The position numbers were made by a program, and so were the translations under genes. DNA of 64,000 bases from Bradyrhizobium sp. WSM1743 (GTDB lineage: Bacteria > Pseudomonadota > Alphaproteobacteria > Rhizobiales > Xanthobacteraceae), in NCBI RefSeq assembly GCF_000473065.1, contig NZ_AXAZ01000031.1, positions 1 through 64,000 of the forward strand, given 5' to 3'. Under the pieces are notes generated by a model. The model saw only the letters and a list, made by a program, of their open reading frames with translations. It was not told the origin of the DNA and did no database searches. Position 1 is the first letter of the stretch. Each line of letters begins with the position of its first letter. This document shows, piece by piece, positions 35,041-47,000 of the stretch.

Positions 35041-35188
35041 TCTCCCCTTGTGGGAGAAGGTGGCGCGAAGCGCCGGATGAGGGGTTCTCTCCGCGCAGCA
35101 ATCGTTAGAGGATCGCTCGCCGAAACAGACCCCTCACCCGTCTCGTCGCTTCGCGACGAGCCACCCTCTCCCACAAGGGGAGAGGGGA
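35041..35188. repeat. Palindromic intergenic repeat, family A variant (copy 3)
   Basis: Arms TCTCCCCTTGTGGGAGAAGG and CTCTCCCACAAGGGGAGAGG, with GCGAAGCGCCGGATGAGGGG near the left arm, as in the other copies. It lies between convergent pckA and the thioesterase gene. Confidence 0.8.
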
Positions 35189-35195
35189 AGAGCAG

Positions 35196-36011
35196 CTACG
35201 CCTTGAAATACGCAATCTGCGTCGTGGTCGCGAGCAGACGCCCGTTCGGCGACCACAACTCGCCGTTCTGGTCGCCATAGCTCTTGTGGAAGATCTTGGC
35301 GTCGGCCGTCGCCAGCACGTGCGTGATGTCTTCAGTCGCGAGCTCCTCGGCGTCGGTGTGAAAATACGTCGTCAGCGACACCGTGCCGAACGGCACCAGC
35401 TCGCGCCGCGCGTGGAAGATGCGGCCGAAGAAAGCGTCCGACATCGACATCAGCGACAGCATGTCGAGCTGGCGCGGGGTGCGGTCGCCGATCCAGATCT
35501 TCGAATAGGTGCTGGCGGGCTCGGCTTGCGGCGGGCCGATCCGCATCTCGCCCTCGACGAAGCGGAATTCATACTGGTTGGCCCAGGACGCCGCGATCTT
35601 CGGGAATGGCAGCGTCTGCTCGAACGGCTTTGCATCTGGATATTGCGCCACCCGGTGCTCCCAGGACGGCCGGCGTTCGACGAACACGGCGGTGGCGAGC
35701 GTTGCGACCTCGCCGCCGGCTTGGCTGAGCTCGACGCTCCAGTGCTGGCTGGAGCGGTTGGCCTTCACGAGGCGCACGTCGAGATCGAACGGCCCCTTGG
35801 CGATCGGCGCGCAGTAATTGACGGTGAGTGCGAGCGGATCGCCGGCGGCTTGCGGATGCTCGATCAGCGCGCGCAAGATGGTCGCGGCGGTGGCGCCGCC
35901 GAACGGGCCGACAAAGGCCCAGTAATCGTCACTGGTGTGCCCCTGCCAGCTGCTGTCACCGGCGGTGACGCGCGTGGCCTCGTCGAAGGGGTGCGGGAGT
36001 TTTGCGTGCAT
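35196..36011 (-). CDS. Acyl-CoA thioesterase-like protein (double hotdog)
   Basis: 271 residues. Two hotdog halves are recognisable from 'WAFVGPFGGATAATILRALIEHPQAAGDPLALTVNYCAPIAKGPFDLDVRLVKANRSSQHWSVELSQAGGEVATLATAVF' and the C-terminal 'DMLSLMSMSDAFFGRIF...PFGTVSLTTYFHTDAEEL...HKSYGDQNGELWSPNGRLLATTTQIAYFK'. This is the TesB/4HBT_3 pattern of acyl-CoA thioesterases, including the late catalytic Asp/Gln region. It hydrolyses acyl-CoA in the cytoplasm; chain length is unknown. Start at ATG 36011; the longer frame runs through a family B repeat. Confidence 0.88.
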   Translation of the reverse strand: MHAKLPHPFDEATRVTAGDSSWQGHTSDDYWAFVGPFGGATAATILRALIEHPQAAGDPLALTVNYCAPIAKGPFDLDVRLVKANRSSQHWSVELSQAGGEVATLATAVFVERRPSWEHRVAQYPDAKPFEQTLPFPKIAASWANQYEFRFVEGEMRIGPPQAEPASTYSKIWIGDRTPRQLDMLSLMSMSDAFFGRIFHARRELVPFGTVSLTTYFHTDAEELATEDITHVLATADAKIFHKSYGDQNGELWSPNGRLLATTTQIAYFKA

Positions 36012-36035
36012 TGTATTCCTCGGTGCCTCCCCTAC

Positions 36036-36115
36036 CGTCATTGCGAGCGCAGCGAAGCAATCCAGACTGTCTCCTAGGAAAGATTCTGGATTGCTTCGCT
36101 GCGCTCGCAATGACG
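36036..36115. repeat. Palindromic intergenic repeat, family B (copy 2)
   Basis: CGTCATTGCGAGCGCAGCGA...GCAATCCAG mirrored by CTGGATTGCTTCGCTGCGCT...CGCAATGACG, the same arms as 4971-5050 with a different 20-base centre. Confidence 0.85.
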
Positions 36116-36236
36116 GTGGTTGAGGTTGCGACGTCGTGTCACCGACGTCGCTTTGGGGATGACGACGATCATATCATCATCCCTCGCCAAGGATGCAATA
36201 ACCTCGCAGGTAACGTCGTTTCCGCGCCGCGGAAAA

Positions 36237-38762
<2,526 letters not shown>

Positions 38763-38957
38763 TTCCTAGGTCAAAAGAACTCTTACCAATCTACGCGTCC
38801 TGCCCTTGCACCGGAACTGTCGCCCGTGCGGTCGTGCACTGCGCTGGCGTAAATTTATGCAAGGAACGGGCCGAGTTGGGAACCCGGACGAGCACGGAGA
38901 AACCCGGGATTCGGTGCTAGATTAGGAAAGATTCAGCCATCAGTGTGGAGACGCCCC

Positions 38958-39203
38958 ATGAGTCTGCTGACGCGACTGCTGATCGAAATCGCCACTGCGG
39001 CCCTGCTCGTCATCTGCATCAGCGTCACCACCGCGGCGTTTGCCGCCGGCAAATCCGGTCGCAGCGCCGACGGTCTCAGTTGCGGCTTTGCGCTCCCGCA
39101 GAATGCGTCGCCCGCAGCCCGCTGCGCCGCGATCAAGCGCCAATGCGGCGGCAAGTTCTACGCCAATGCCTGCGGCGACAAACTGATGTCCGCGGCCAGG
39201 TGA
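38958..39203 (+). CDS. Small secreted Cys-containing protein
   Basis: 81 residues with a clear signal peptide (LLIEIATAALLVICISVTTAAFAA). The mature part 'DGLSCGFALPQNASPAARCAAIKRQCGGKFYANACGDKLMSAAR' has four Cys, probably two disulfides. GGAGACG precedes the ATG at 38958. Divergent from glgP, with a dozen bases to the end of the convergent lysR gene. Function unknown. Confidence 0.65.
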   Translation: MSLLTRLLIEIATAALLVICISVTTAAFAAGKSGRSADGLSCGFALPQNASPAARCAAIKRQCGGKFYANACGDKLMSAAR

Positions 39204-39224
39204 GCGCCCTGACGTCCAGCGAAT

Positions 39225-40088
39225 TCAAGCCGCCTTGCTCTGCACCGCATCGCAAAACTCCGCGAGACGATCCGCAAGCCGCAGCGTTGCCGGGCTCGCA
39301 TCCGGCGAAGCCATCAGTGCGACCTCGGTCTTGTTGATCGGCGCAAAGCCGTCCTTTGCCGTCAGCACGCGGTGGTCGGACTGGATCGCCATCTCCGACA
39401 GGATGCTCAGCCCCATGCCGGCGGCGACCGCGGCCTGGATGCCGGCGAGACTCGATGACGTGTAGGCGGTGTGCCAGGCGCGGCCCGCGCTTTCCAGCGC
39501 GTGGATGGCGCCGGCGCGATAGATGCAGCCGAGCGGAAAGCCGATCAGCGGCACTGACGACACGTTGACGTCGACCGGGTGGCTCTTGCTGGTGACCCAG
39601 TGCACCCGCTCCGGCCACACCGCGATCGCGTCCTTCGCTCCGGCCTCGCGCTTGTAGAGCGCAAGATCGAGCTCGCCGCGTTCGAGATCGCGGGCGAGGT
39701 GCTTGCTCTGGTCGGCGCGCACGTCGAGCCGCAACCCCGGATGCGAGCGCGAGAACGCGCCCAGCAGTTTGGCCAGCCGATAGGCCGCAAAGTCCTCGGG
39801 GATGCCGAGCCGGATCGCGCCCTCGCCATTGGGCTCGCGCAGCACGTCACGCGCCTCCTCGGCCAGCGAGAGCAGCCGCCGCGCATAGGAGAGCAGCCGC
39901 TCGCCGGCCTCGGTCGGGCGCACGTCCTTGCCGTCGCGGTGCAGCAGCATCTGGCCGACATCCTCCTCCAGCCGCTTGATCTGCTGGCTCACGGTCGACT
40001 GCGTGCGGTGAACGCGCGCGCCGGCACGGGTGAAGCCGCCGGCCTCGACCACCGAGACGAAGCTGCGCAGGAGCTCCAGATCGAGCAT
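39225..40088 (-). CDS. LysR-family transcriptional regulator
   Basis: 287 residues. The N-terminal winged HTH 'LELLRSFVSVVEAGGFTRAGARVHRTQSTVSQQIKRLEEDVGQMLLHRDGKDVRPTEAGERLLSYARRLL' is classic LysR, followed by a substrate-binding domain ('IRLGIPEDFAAYRLAKLLGAFSRSHPGLRLDVRADQSKHLARDL'). The residues resemble the subgroup that controls amino-acid or metabolite exporters. Start at ATG 40088 with GGAGG 5 bases upstream; two more upstream starts are in frame. It is divergent from an EamA exporter and probably controls it. Confidence 0.93.
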   Translation of the reverse strand: MLDLELLRSFVSVVEAGGFTRAGARVHRTQSTVSQQIKRLEEDVGQMLLHRDGKDVRPTEAGERLLSYARRLLSLAEEARDVLREPNGEGAIRLGIPEDFAAYRLAKLLGAFSRSHPGLRLDVRADQSKHLARDLERGELDLALYKREAGAKDAIAVWPERVHWVTSKSHPVDVNVSSVPLIGFPLGCIYRAGAIHALESAGRAWHTAYTSSSLAGIQAAVAAGMGLSILSEMAIQSDHRVLTAKDGFAPINKTEVALMASPDASPATLRLADRLAEFCDAVQSKAA

Positions 40089-40127
40089 CGCCGCCTCCAT
40101 TCGAAAATCCACTGATGCAGAGTTAAT

Positions 40128-40144
40128 CATTTAATTTCCAAATG
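40128..40144. promoter_or_regulatory. Candidate LysR binding site
   Basis: CATTT-AATTTCC-AAATG, a 5-bp inverted repeat with a 7-base centre that fits the T-N11-A pattern (ATTTAATTTCCAAAT). It is centred in the AT-rich 110-base interval between divergent lysR and eamA genes. Confidence 0.5.
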
Positions 40145-40199
40145 ACAAGCGGCATCCCTAGATCGAGGGCCAGAAGAAAAAACATCCGAGAATGCCCTC

Positions 40200-41111
40200 A
40201 TGTCCCTCGCCACCTCGCTTCCCGCGCCCCGCAGCCGCTTCAACACGCTGCCGCTCGCCATCGGCCTGTTCTGCCTGCTCTGGAGCTACGCCTTCGTCGC
40301 CGGCAAGATCGGCGTCACCCATTGCCCGCCGCTGATCTTGCTCGCCGCGCGTTTCTCGCTCGCGGGCATTTTGATCCTGGGTGCGACGTTGATCCGTGGC
40401 GAGGGCTGGTCATTGTCCTGGCGCGACGCCGCCATCTTCGCCGTGCTCGGCATCGCCAACAACGCGCTCTATCTCGGGCTCGGCTACACCGGGCTGCAAT
40501 CGGTCTCCGCCGGTCTCGGCGGCCTGATCGTCTCGGCCAATCCGGTGTTCACGGCGGCGCTCGCTGTGCTTCTGCTCGGCGAAGGCATGGCCTGGCGCAA
40601 GGCGAGCGGCCTCCTGCTCGGCGTCATCGGCGTGACGGCGATCGTCTGGCACCGCCTGTCGGTCGGCACCGACAGCCTGCACGGCATCGTCTTCACGCTG
40701 GCCTCGCTCGCCTCGATCGTGGCCGGCACCATCCTGTTCAAGCTGCTGGCGCCGAAGGGATCGTTGTGGATCGGCAATGGCGTGCAGAACCTGGCTGCCG
40801 GCATCGTGCTGACGCCGATCGCGCTCACCTTCGCCGATGTCAACGCGATCGACTATACGCCGAGCCTGATCGGCGCCTTCGCCTTCCTCGTGCTCGGCGG
40901 CTCGATCCTCGCCTATTGGCTCTGGCTTCATCTCTTGAAAGTGTGTGGCGCCACCGCTGCCAGCGCCTATCATTTCCTGATGCCGCCGCTCGGCATGCTG
41001 TTCGCGTTCCTGGTGCTCGGCGAGCACATCGAGGCCCGCGATCTGCTCGGGATCATTCCGGTCGCGCTCGGCATTTACCTGGTGACGCGGCCGGCAAAGC
41101 CCGCCTCATGA
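40200..41111 (+). CDS. EamA/DMT-family transporter
   Basis: 303 residues with ten hydrophobic segments in two EamA halves (first half 'LLWSYAFVAGKIGVTHCPPLILLAARFSLAGILILGATL', second half starting 'GIVFTLASLASIVAGTILFKLLAPK'). DMT-superfamily proteins of this type export amino acids or other metabolites. Substrate is unknown; the divergent LysR gene probably regulates it. The MBL hydrolase gene follows after 12 bases, so the two are likely co-transcribed. Confidence 0.92.
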   Translation: MSLATSLPAPRSRFNTLPLAIGLFCLLWSYAFVAGKIGVTHCPPLILLAARFSLAGILILGATLIRGEGWSLSWRDAAIFAVLGIANNALYLGLGYTGLQSVSAGLGGLIVSANPVFTAALAVLLLGEGMAWRKASGLLLGVIGVTAIVWHRLSVGTDSLHGIVFTLASLASIVAGTILFKLLAPKGSLWIGNGVQNLAAGIVLTPIALTFADVNAIDYTPSLIGAFAFLVLGGSILAYWLWLHLLKVCGATAASAYHFLMPPLGMLFAFLVLGEHIEARDLLGIIPVALGIYLVTRPAKPAS

Positions 41112-41123
41112 CAGGAGTACATC

Positions 41124-41897
41124 ATGCCCGTTTCCATCACCCTGATCGGCGGTCCCACCGCGCTGATCGAGATCGACGGCTTCCGCCTGCTCACCGATCC
41201 GACCTTCGACGCGCCCGGCGCGTACCAGCTGCCGCATGTGAAGCTGGAGAAGACGATCGGACCTGCCGTGAGGCCTGATGCGATCGGCCCGGTCGATGCG
41301 GTGCTGCTCAGCCACGACCAGCACTCCGACAATCTCGACAATTCCGGCCGCGACTACCTTTTCAAGGTCAAGCGCGTGCTGACGACCGAGGCGGGCGCAA
41401 AACGCCTCGGCGGCCATGTCGAGGGCCTTGCGCCCTGGAGCACCGCGCATCTCAGGGACGGCGACGGCAGCACGCTGACGATCACCGCGACGCCCGCGCG
41501 CCACGGCCCCGCCGGCATCGAGCCGCTGTCGGGCGACGTCATCGGCTTCGTGGTGTCGTCGAGTCGGAAGGACACGCGTCCGGTCTATATCAGCGGGGAC
41601 ACCACCTGGTTCGACGGCGTCGCCGAGGTCGCGCGCCGCTTCAAATGCGGCGTGGTGCTGCCCTTCGCGGGCGCGGCGCAAACGCGCGGGCCGTTCCATC
41701 TCACCATGGACACCAACGACACCATTGAGACCGCGCGTGCCTTTCCCGATGCCATGATCGTGCCGCTGCACACCGAAGGCTGGGCGCATTTCCGCCAGAA
41801 CAGCGAGGACCTGCGCAAGACCTTCGACGTGCTCGGCTTCGGCACGCGGTTGCGCCTGCTGGAGCCGGGCGTGCCGACCGTGGTCGAGGCGCCGTGA
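41124..41897 (+). CDS. MBL-fold metallo-hydrolase with atypical metal motif
   Basis: 257 residues of the UlaG-like metallo-beta-lactamase group: 'PTALIEIDGFRLLTDPTF', 'VDAVLLSHDQHSDNLDNSG', 'TPARHGP', 'VYISGDTTWFDG' and 'VPLHTEGWAHF'. The canonical HxHxDH is replaced by H-D-Q-H-S-D-N, so the metal site differs from the standard dinuclear one. AGGAG precedes the ATG. Substrate unknown; co-transcribed with the EamA exporter. Confidence 0.85.
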   Translation: MPVSITLIGGPTALIEIDGFRLLTDPTFDAPGAYQLPHVKLEKTIGPAVRPDAIGPVDAVLLSHDQHSDNLDNSGRDYLFKVKRVLTTEAGAKRLGGHVEGLAPWSTAHLRDGDGSTLTITATPARHGPAGIEPLSGDVIGFVVSSSRKDTRPVYISGDTTWFDGVAEVARRFKCGVVLPFAGAAQTRGPFHLTMDTNDTIETARAFPDAMIVPLHTEGWAHFRQNSEDLRKTFDVLGFGTRLRLLEPGVPTVVEAP

Positions 41898-41905
41898 GCC
41901 TCAAC

Positions 41906-42054
41906 TGTCATGCCCCGGCTTGACCGGGGCATCCAGTACGCCGCGGCGGTTGTTGTGAGAGCGAGCTGCTTAACGCCGGCCTCTGTGATACTGGGTCGCC
42001 CGGTCAAGCCGGGCGACGACGAGAGGAGAGAGTGTCGCGCCCCGGAATGACAGC
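41906..42054. repeat. Palindromic repeat, family E (copy 2)
   Basis: GTCATGCCCCGGCTTGACC...GGGGCATCCAG and CTGGGTCGCCCGGTCAAGCC...GGGCGACGACG, ending CGCCCCGGAATGACAG: two nested palindromes in 150 bases between convergent genes. Confidence 0.75.
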
Positions 42055-42056
42055 GG

Positions 42057-42827
42057 CTAATCCTTCCTGAACACGATCGACGCCATCCATCCCGTCATCA
42101 GCGCCATGGCCGCTGTGGCGAGGCCGTAGATCAGCCCGTTCTGCCGCGCCGTGGTCGCGACGAACTGCTCGAAGCCGACCTTGACGATCTCGAACGCGGT
42201 CTCGGTCTTGCCGATGAACGCACCGTTCGCGAACAGCTTGATCTCGACCTCATAGGTGCCGATCGGCACCTCTGCCGGCAGCGGAATGCCGGTGCGGAAC
42301 AGTGTCGGCGTCAGGAACGTCACTGCGCCCGCATCTTCGCGATAGAGCCCGCGCTGGGTGCGCAGGCGGATGAACGCCGAGCGGAATGCATCGTTCGGCA
42401 CCACGTCGGCGTAATCGCCGCCGACGCGCTGCGTCAGCAGCACGTTGTTGATCCCGATCTGCTGCCGTCGCGCGATCTCGGGTGAGGTGATCGCATCGAA
42501 TGGGCGGTTGGCGAACAGCGCGAGATAGCTCGGCACCTGCAGGAACTGCCGGTAGTCGGTGTTGATCCAGATGCCGAAGGTGCGCTCTTTCCGCCGCGTC
42601 ACCATGTCGGCGCGCGGGCCCATCACGGTGACCACGAGATCGTAAGCCGTGCGGTCCGCCGGCGTGGTCGCATCCCTCTCGACCGAGCCGAACAGCACCA
42701 GCTCCTCGCCGGAATAGTTCGGCGTCACCGTGACGCGATGGTTGGAGACCGACACGATCAGCCGCTCGGCCCGCGCGGCGCCGCCGAGCAGCAGGACGAG
42801 AACGATGATGAGAAGCGTGCGCGTCAT
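42057..42827 (-). CDS. TIGR02186 family membrane-anchored protein
   Basis: 256 residues: N-terminal signal/anchor (LLIIVLVLLLGGAARAE), a beta-rich extracytoplasmic region ('RLIVSVSNHRVTVTPNYSGEELVLFGSVERD...YDLVVTVMGPRADMVTRRKERTFGIWINTD') and one C-terminal TM helix (GLIYGLATAAMALMTGWMASIVF). This alphaproteobacterial family is usually adjacent to a TauE/SafE-type exporter, as here, with a 4-base overlap. Biochemical role unknown. Confidence 0.9.
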   Translation of the reverse strand: MTRTLLIIVLVLLLGGAARAERLIVSVSNHRVTVTPNYSGEELVLFGSVERDATTPADRTAYDLVVTVMGPRADMVTRRKERTFGIWINTDYRQFLQVPSYLALFANRPFDAITSPEIARRQQIGINNVLLTQRVGGDYADVVPNDAFRSAFIRLRTQRGLYREDAGAVTFLTPTLFRTGIPLPAEVPIGTYEVEIKLFANGAFIGKTETAFEIVKVGFEQFVATTARQNGLIYGLATAAMALMTGWMASIVFRKD

Positions 42828-43741
42828 CCGCTCACTCCGAGCTCGCGGATGGTGAAGAGATCCTCGGGGCGGATCACCAGCTCGATCGCGAAGCGGACGC
42901 CGACCGAGAGGATCAAGAGGCCGAGCAGCAACCGCAGCTGCTCGCCGCGGATCTTCTGGCCGGCGCGGGCGCCGAACTGCGCCCCGGTGACGCCGCCGAC
43001 CATCAGGATCAACGCCAGCACGGCGTCGACGAGGTGATTGGTCACGGCGTGCAGCATGGTCGCGAACAACATCGTGACCAGCGTCAACACCATCGAGGTC
43101 CCGATCACCGTCGAGGTCGGTACCCTCAGCAGATAGATCATGATCGGCACCAGGATGAAGCCGCCGCCGATGCCCATGATGGCGCCGATGAAGCCGATCA
43201 TGATGCCGACGACCACGACCGGAATCACGGACAGATAGATCTTCGAGCGCTTGAACCGCATCTTCAGCGGCAGGCCGTGGATCCAGTTGTGCGTGCGCCG
43301 CGACGGCAGCGCGCCGCGCCGGGTCCGCATCAATGCGCGCAGGCCTTCGGAGAACATCAGGCTGCCGACGGTGCTGAGCAGCACGACGTAGGAGAGCGCG
43401 ATCATCAGATCAAGCTGGCCGAGCGCGCGCAGCTGCGTGAAGGTCCACACGCCGAGGGTCGTCCCGGTCACGCCGCCGCACAAAAGAACACTCGCCAGCG
43501 CCGGATCGATCGCGCGCCGCCGCCAATAAGAGAGCGCTCCGGAAAAGGAGGAGGCCGCGATGTGGCTCGCCACGGAAGCGACCGCGACGGCCGGCGTGAT
43601 GCCGATGAAGATCAGAAGCGGCGTCATCAGGAAGCCGCCGCCGATTCCGAACATGCCCGAGACGAAGCCGACCGCCGCGCCCATCGCCAGCACGAGGAAG
43701 ACGTTGACCGGAAGATCGGCGATCGGGAGGTAAAGCTGCAT
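42824..43741 (-). CDS. Sulfite exporter TauE/SafE family protein
   Basis: 305 residues, eight or so TM segments in two repeated halves ('VGFVSGMFGIGGGFLMTPLLIFIGI' and 'IGFIGAIMGIGGGFILVPIMIYLL'), the GIGGGF motif pair that defines the family. Substrates in characterised members are sulfite, sulfoacetate or other organosulfur anions; here it cannot be assigned. It is the first gene of a two-gene operon with the TIGR02186 protein. Confidence 0.92.
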   Translation of the reverse strand: MQLYLPIADLPVNVFLVLAMGAAVGFVSGMFGIGGGFLMTPLLIFIGITPAVAVASVASHIAASSFSGALSYWRRRAIDPALASVLLCGGVTGTTLGVWTFTQLRALGQLDLMIALSYVVLLSTVGSLMFSEGLRALMRTRRGALPSRRTHNWIHGLPLKMRFKRSKIYLSVIPVVVVGIMIGFIGAIMGIGGGFILVPIMIYLLRVPTSTVIGTSMVLTLVTMLFATMLHAVTNHLVDAVLALILMVGGVTGAQFGARAGQKIRGEQLRLLLGLLILSVGVRFAIELVIRPEDLFTIRELGVSG

Positions 43742-44096
43742 TGAGGACCACGCTCCGGCGAGACCAGTTATCGCGGAATGCTCGCCGGACGGTCGGAACG
43801 ATTGCCGCGCTCCTCAATAGCGGAATTCAGGGGCGGGCGGGACCGGGAATTTCGAGCGTGGTGAAGGGGCATGACGAGAGCGTGATGATACGCGATCGTC
43901 GCCACGATGGAGGTGCGCTCCCTCCCCCGCCTGCGGGGGAGGGTCGGGGAGAGGGTGTCTCCGCGGTGGGACTCCCCAAGAGGAGAGAGCCCTCACCCGC
44001 GCCCGCGGGACGATGCTCCGGGAGCGCGACCTCTCCCGCAAGCAAGCAGGAGAGGCGCACCGAGCCCGTGGCCCGCTTGATTCAATCTAATGCCGC
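43742..44096. other. Intergenic region dominated by a family A repeat
   Basis: About 350 bases. The first 150 contain the TauE promoter, without recognisable motif; the remainder is the palindromic repeat at 43915-44055. No gene seen. Confidence 0.6.
43915..44055. repeat. Palindromic intergenic repeat, family A (copy 4)
   Basis: GCTCCCTCCCCCGCCTGCGGGGGAGGG opens the element and CTCTCCCGCAAGCAAGCAGGAGAGG closes it; the core has GTCTCCGCGGTGGGACTCCCC as in copy 5. Confidence 0.75.
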
Positions 44097-47000
44097 TTAA
44101 TGCGCGGCCGAGGCCGCGCGCTTCGTCGCGACTTGCTTCGGCGCCGGCTTTGCGTTTGCTTGCGGCGCGCTGTCCCAACCGCCGTTCGGGGTCGCAACGT
44201 TGACGGCATCGTCGGGCTGCGGCTCGGCGCTGAAAGTCTGGATCGCGAGCTTGGCGGCGGCGAGCGATTGCGGGTCGAGCCGCTTGGCGACGTCGTCGCG
44301 CTTGCCGGCGGCGTCCGCATCGCCCTGCGCGGCGGCCAGGCTGAACCATTTGTAGGATTCGGCGAGGTTCTGCTCGACGCCGATGCCGCGGGCATAGAGG
44401 ATGCCGAGGTTGAACTGGCTGTCGGCGACGCCGCGATCGGCAGCCTTCCGGAACCACTGCGCCGCGCTCTTGTAATTGGCGCCGCGTCCGCCGCCATCGG
44501 CATCGAGCACCGCGAGATTGTGCATCGCCTTGGCGTTGCCGCGCTCGGCAGCCTGGGTGTAGTAGCGGCGGGCGATGTCGGCGTCCTTCTTCACGCCAAG
44601 GCCCTTTTCATAGAGCGTGCCGAGGCGGAAGATCGCGGGGACGACGCCGGCCTGCGCCGCACGGTCGTACCACTTCGCCGCTTCGTCGTAGTTCGTGGCG
44701 ACGCCCTTGCCTTCCGCAAAGCGCACGCCGATCTCGTAGGCCGCGGTGGCATCGCCCTTCATCGCGGCGGTGCGCAAGCCTGGGCCGCCGATACCGTCAG
44801 GCAGTTTCTCGCTCGGCGGCACCTGGACGAGGCCGAGCTTGGCGCGGCTCGTGCCCGACAGCGCGCCGGTGACGTCGCTGCTGGAAGCAGGCGGCGGCAC
44901 TGCCGCGGCAGGCGCTTGCGGGATTTCGACCGAGCCCGAATTACCGGAATTCGGAGTGGACGCCGGCGCGGTATTGTTCTGGGATTGCCGGCCGATCGGC
45001 GTCGGCGAGGTCATCGACGGCGTGACCTGCTCGGGCGTGGCAGGCTTGGTCTCGACCGGCGGTGGCGCGGCCTGCGGTGCCGGCTCGCTCGGAATGTTTT
45101 GCATCGCCTGCGGCGCCGGCGGCGCGCTGCCACCTTCGAGCAGGTTCATCGCCATCTTGAAGGTGCCGAGCACGATCACGACCACGCTCGCGCCGACCAG
45201 CAGCGAGCGAATCTTCGAGGTGATGGTCGAGCCACCTTCCTGGCCCTTCTCCTTGGCGCGGGCGATCGCGGCCTTGGCGCCACGGGCCGGCTTCTCGGGC
45301 GGCTGCGCGGCGGCGGCTTGCGCGGCGCGGCGTGCGGCCGCGATGAAGCTCGACGACGACACCGGCTCCTTCGGCGCGGCGGGAATTCCGCTGATCGCGC
45401 TCTCGGAGGCGGCGATGCGCTCCGACGGCGTGGCGACGCGTCCGCCCGGCCGTGTGCCCGGCTCGAGCGGATGATCCGGCGGCAATTCCGGCGCGAGCGC
45501 GGCGCGCGCCGTGTGCGGCTCCAGGATTTCGCTGATCGCGCGCGGCGGCAGGGGTGGTGTGGCTTGTGGTGCCGCCGGCACGGGTGGCGGCGCGGCGGGT
45601 GTGGCAGCGTGGAATTCGCGTGGCGCGGCGACGAAGGCGGCCTGCGCAGCTTGCGCTGCGGCGGGATTGGGCAGCTCAGGCTTCGGATCGTATTTCGGTG
45701 GCTGCGGCCGCGGCTCGCGCGCCATCGGCGCAGGCTCCATCGGCGCCGCCATCGGCATCGGCTGCGGGGCGGGCGCCGGCGGCGCGGTGCGCACCGCGCG
45801 CAGATCGCCCTCGATCATGGAGAGGCGGTCGACGACGTGGCCGAGCGCGCTGTGGACGGCCTCGAGCGAGTCCTGGGTGTGCCGGTTGGTCTCGGCCTGG
45901 CTGAAGCGGATGTCGGAGAGCTCGCGCTTGACGAGATCGACCATGCCGGAATCGGGCGGCGGCGCGGAGTTGCGACTCTCGGCCAGCGCGGCATAGGTCG
46001 CTTGCTGCCGCTCCAGGTGCCTGAGGATGTCGTGCAAGCCGTCCTCGACGCGGCTCAAATTGCCGTTGCGCGGATCGGCGGCGGCTTCGATCCGTTCCAG
46101 CAGATAGGACACGCGCTGCTCGAGATGGGCGAAGGTCGAGGCGGAATCGTTGCCGACCTGCATGCGATCGAAACGGTCCGACAGCGCGCGGATCGCGGCT
46201 TCCAGGTGCTCGGTGCTCTCGGATGGCTGCGGCCGCTCGCGGGTTTCGAGCGCAGCGGTGAGCGCCGCGATGCGCTGCTCCAGCACCGCAAAGCTGTCGC
46301 CATGGCCGGAGGCGCGGGTGATCTGGTCGACCTTGGACGACAGCAGCCGCACGTCTTCGGACAGTCGCGCGAGCGCCTCGTTGGACGCGACGTTGGAGAC
46401 GATAGCGCGCAGCGCGGAGATCGCACCTTCGAGCTGCTGCACGGTCGAGGGATCGTCATTGGCACGCAGGATCAGATCGAGCTTGGCGCCGAGATTGCGG
46501 ATCGCCTCGTCATAGCCAGTGAGCTGCTCGGCCGGCGTCAGCGTGCGCAGCACCTGCTTGATGTCGGACAGCGCGCGCTCGATGCCCGACAGCACCTGGC
46601 CGTCGGTGCCGTTGGATCGGGTCTCGTCGATGCGCCGGTGCAGCGAGCGGATCTCGTTCTCGATCGATTCGATCGCGCGCCGCGGCATCGCCTCGGTGAT
46701 GGCGGCACGGATTTCGGCAAGCTCGCTGCGGAAAGCATTGATGGCCTGCTCGGTATTATCAGGACGCTGCAGCGACTCGATCTGGCTGGTGATCTTGAGC
46801 AGATGGCGTTCGAGCGAGGAGAAATCCGGTCCCGGCTGCGGTGGCGGCGGAGCATAGGCAGGCGCGGGCGGCGCGTAAGGATCTGCGGGTGCAAGCGGCG
46901 GCGCTGCGCGCGGCGGCATCTGCCTGGGCGTAAAGCCGTCGAGCTCGCTCTGGCGCGCGGTGATCTCGGCGACCGCGACGTCGAACGAAGCCGGGCTCAG

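Noticed and set aside
36217..36236. TTTCCGCG-C-CGCGGAAA palindrome after glgP as terminator
   Set aside because: It is a perfect palindrome but without a U-run in the glgP direction, so termination is not supported.
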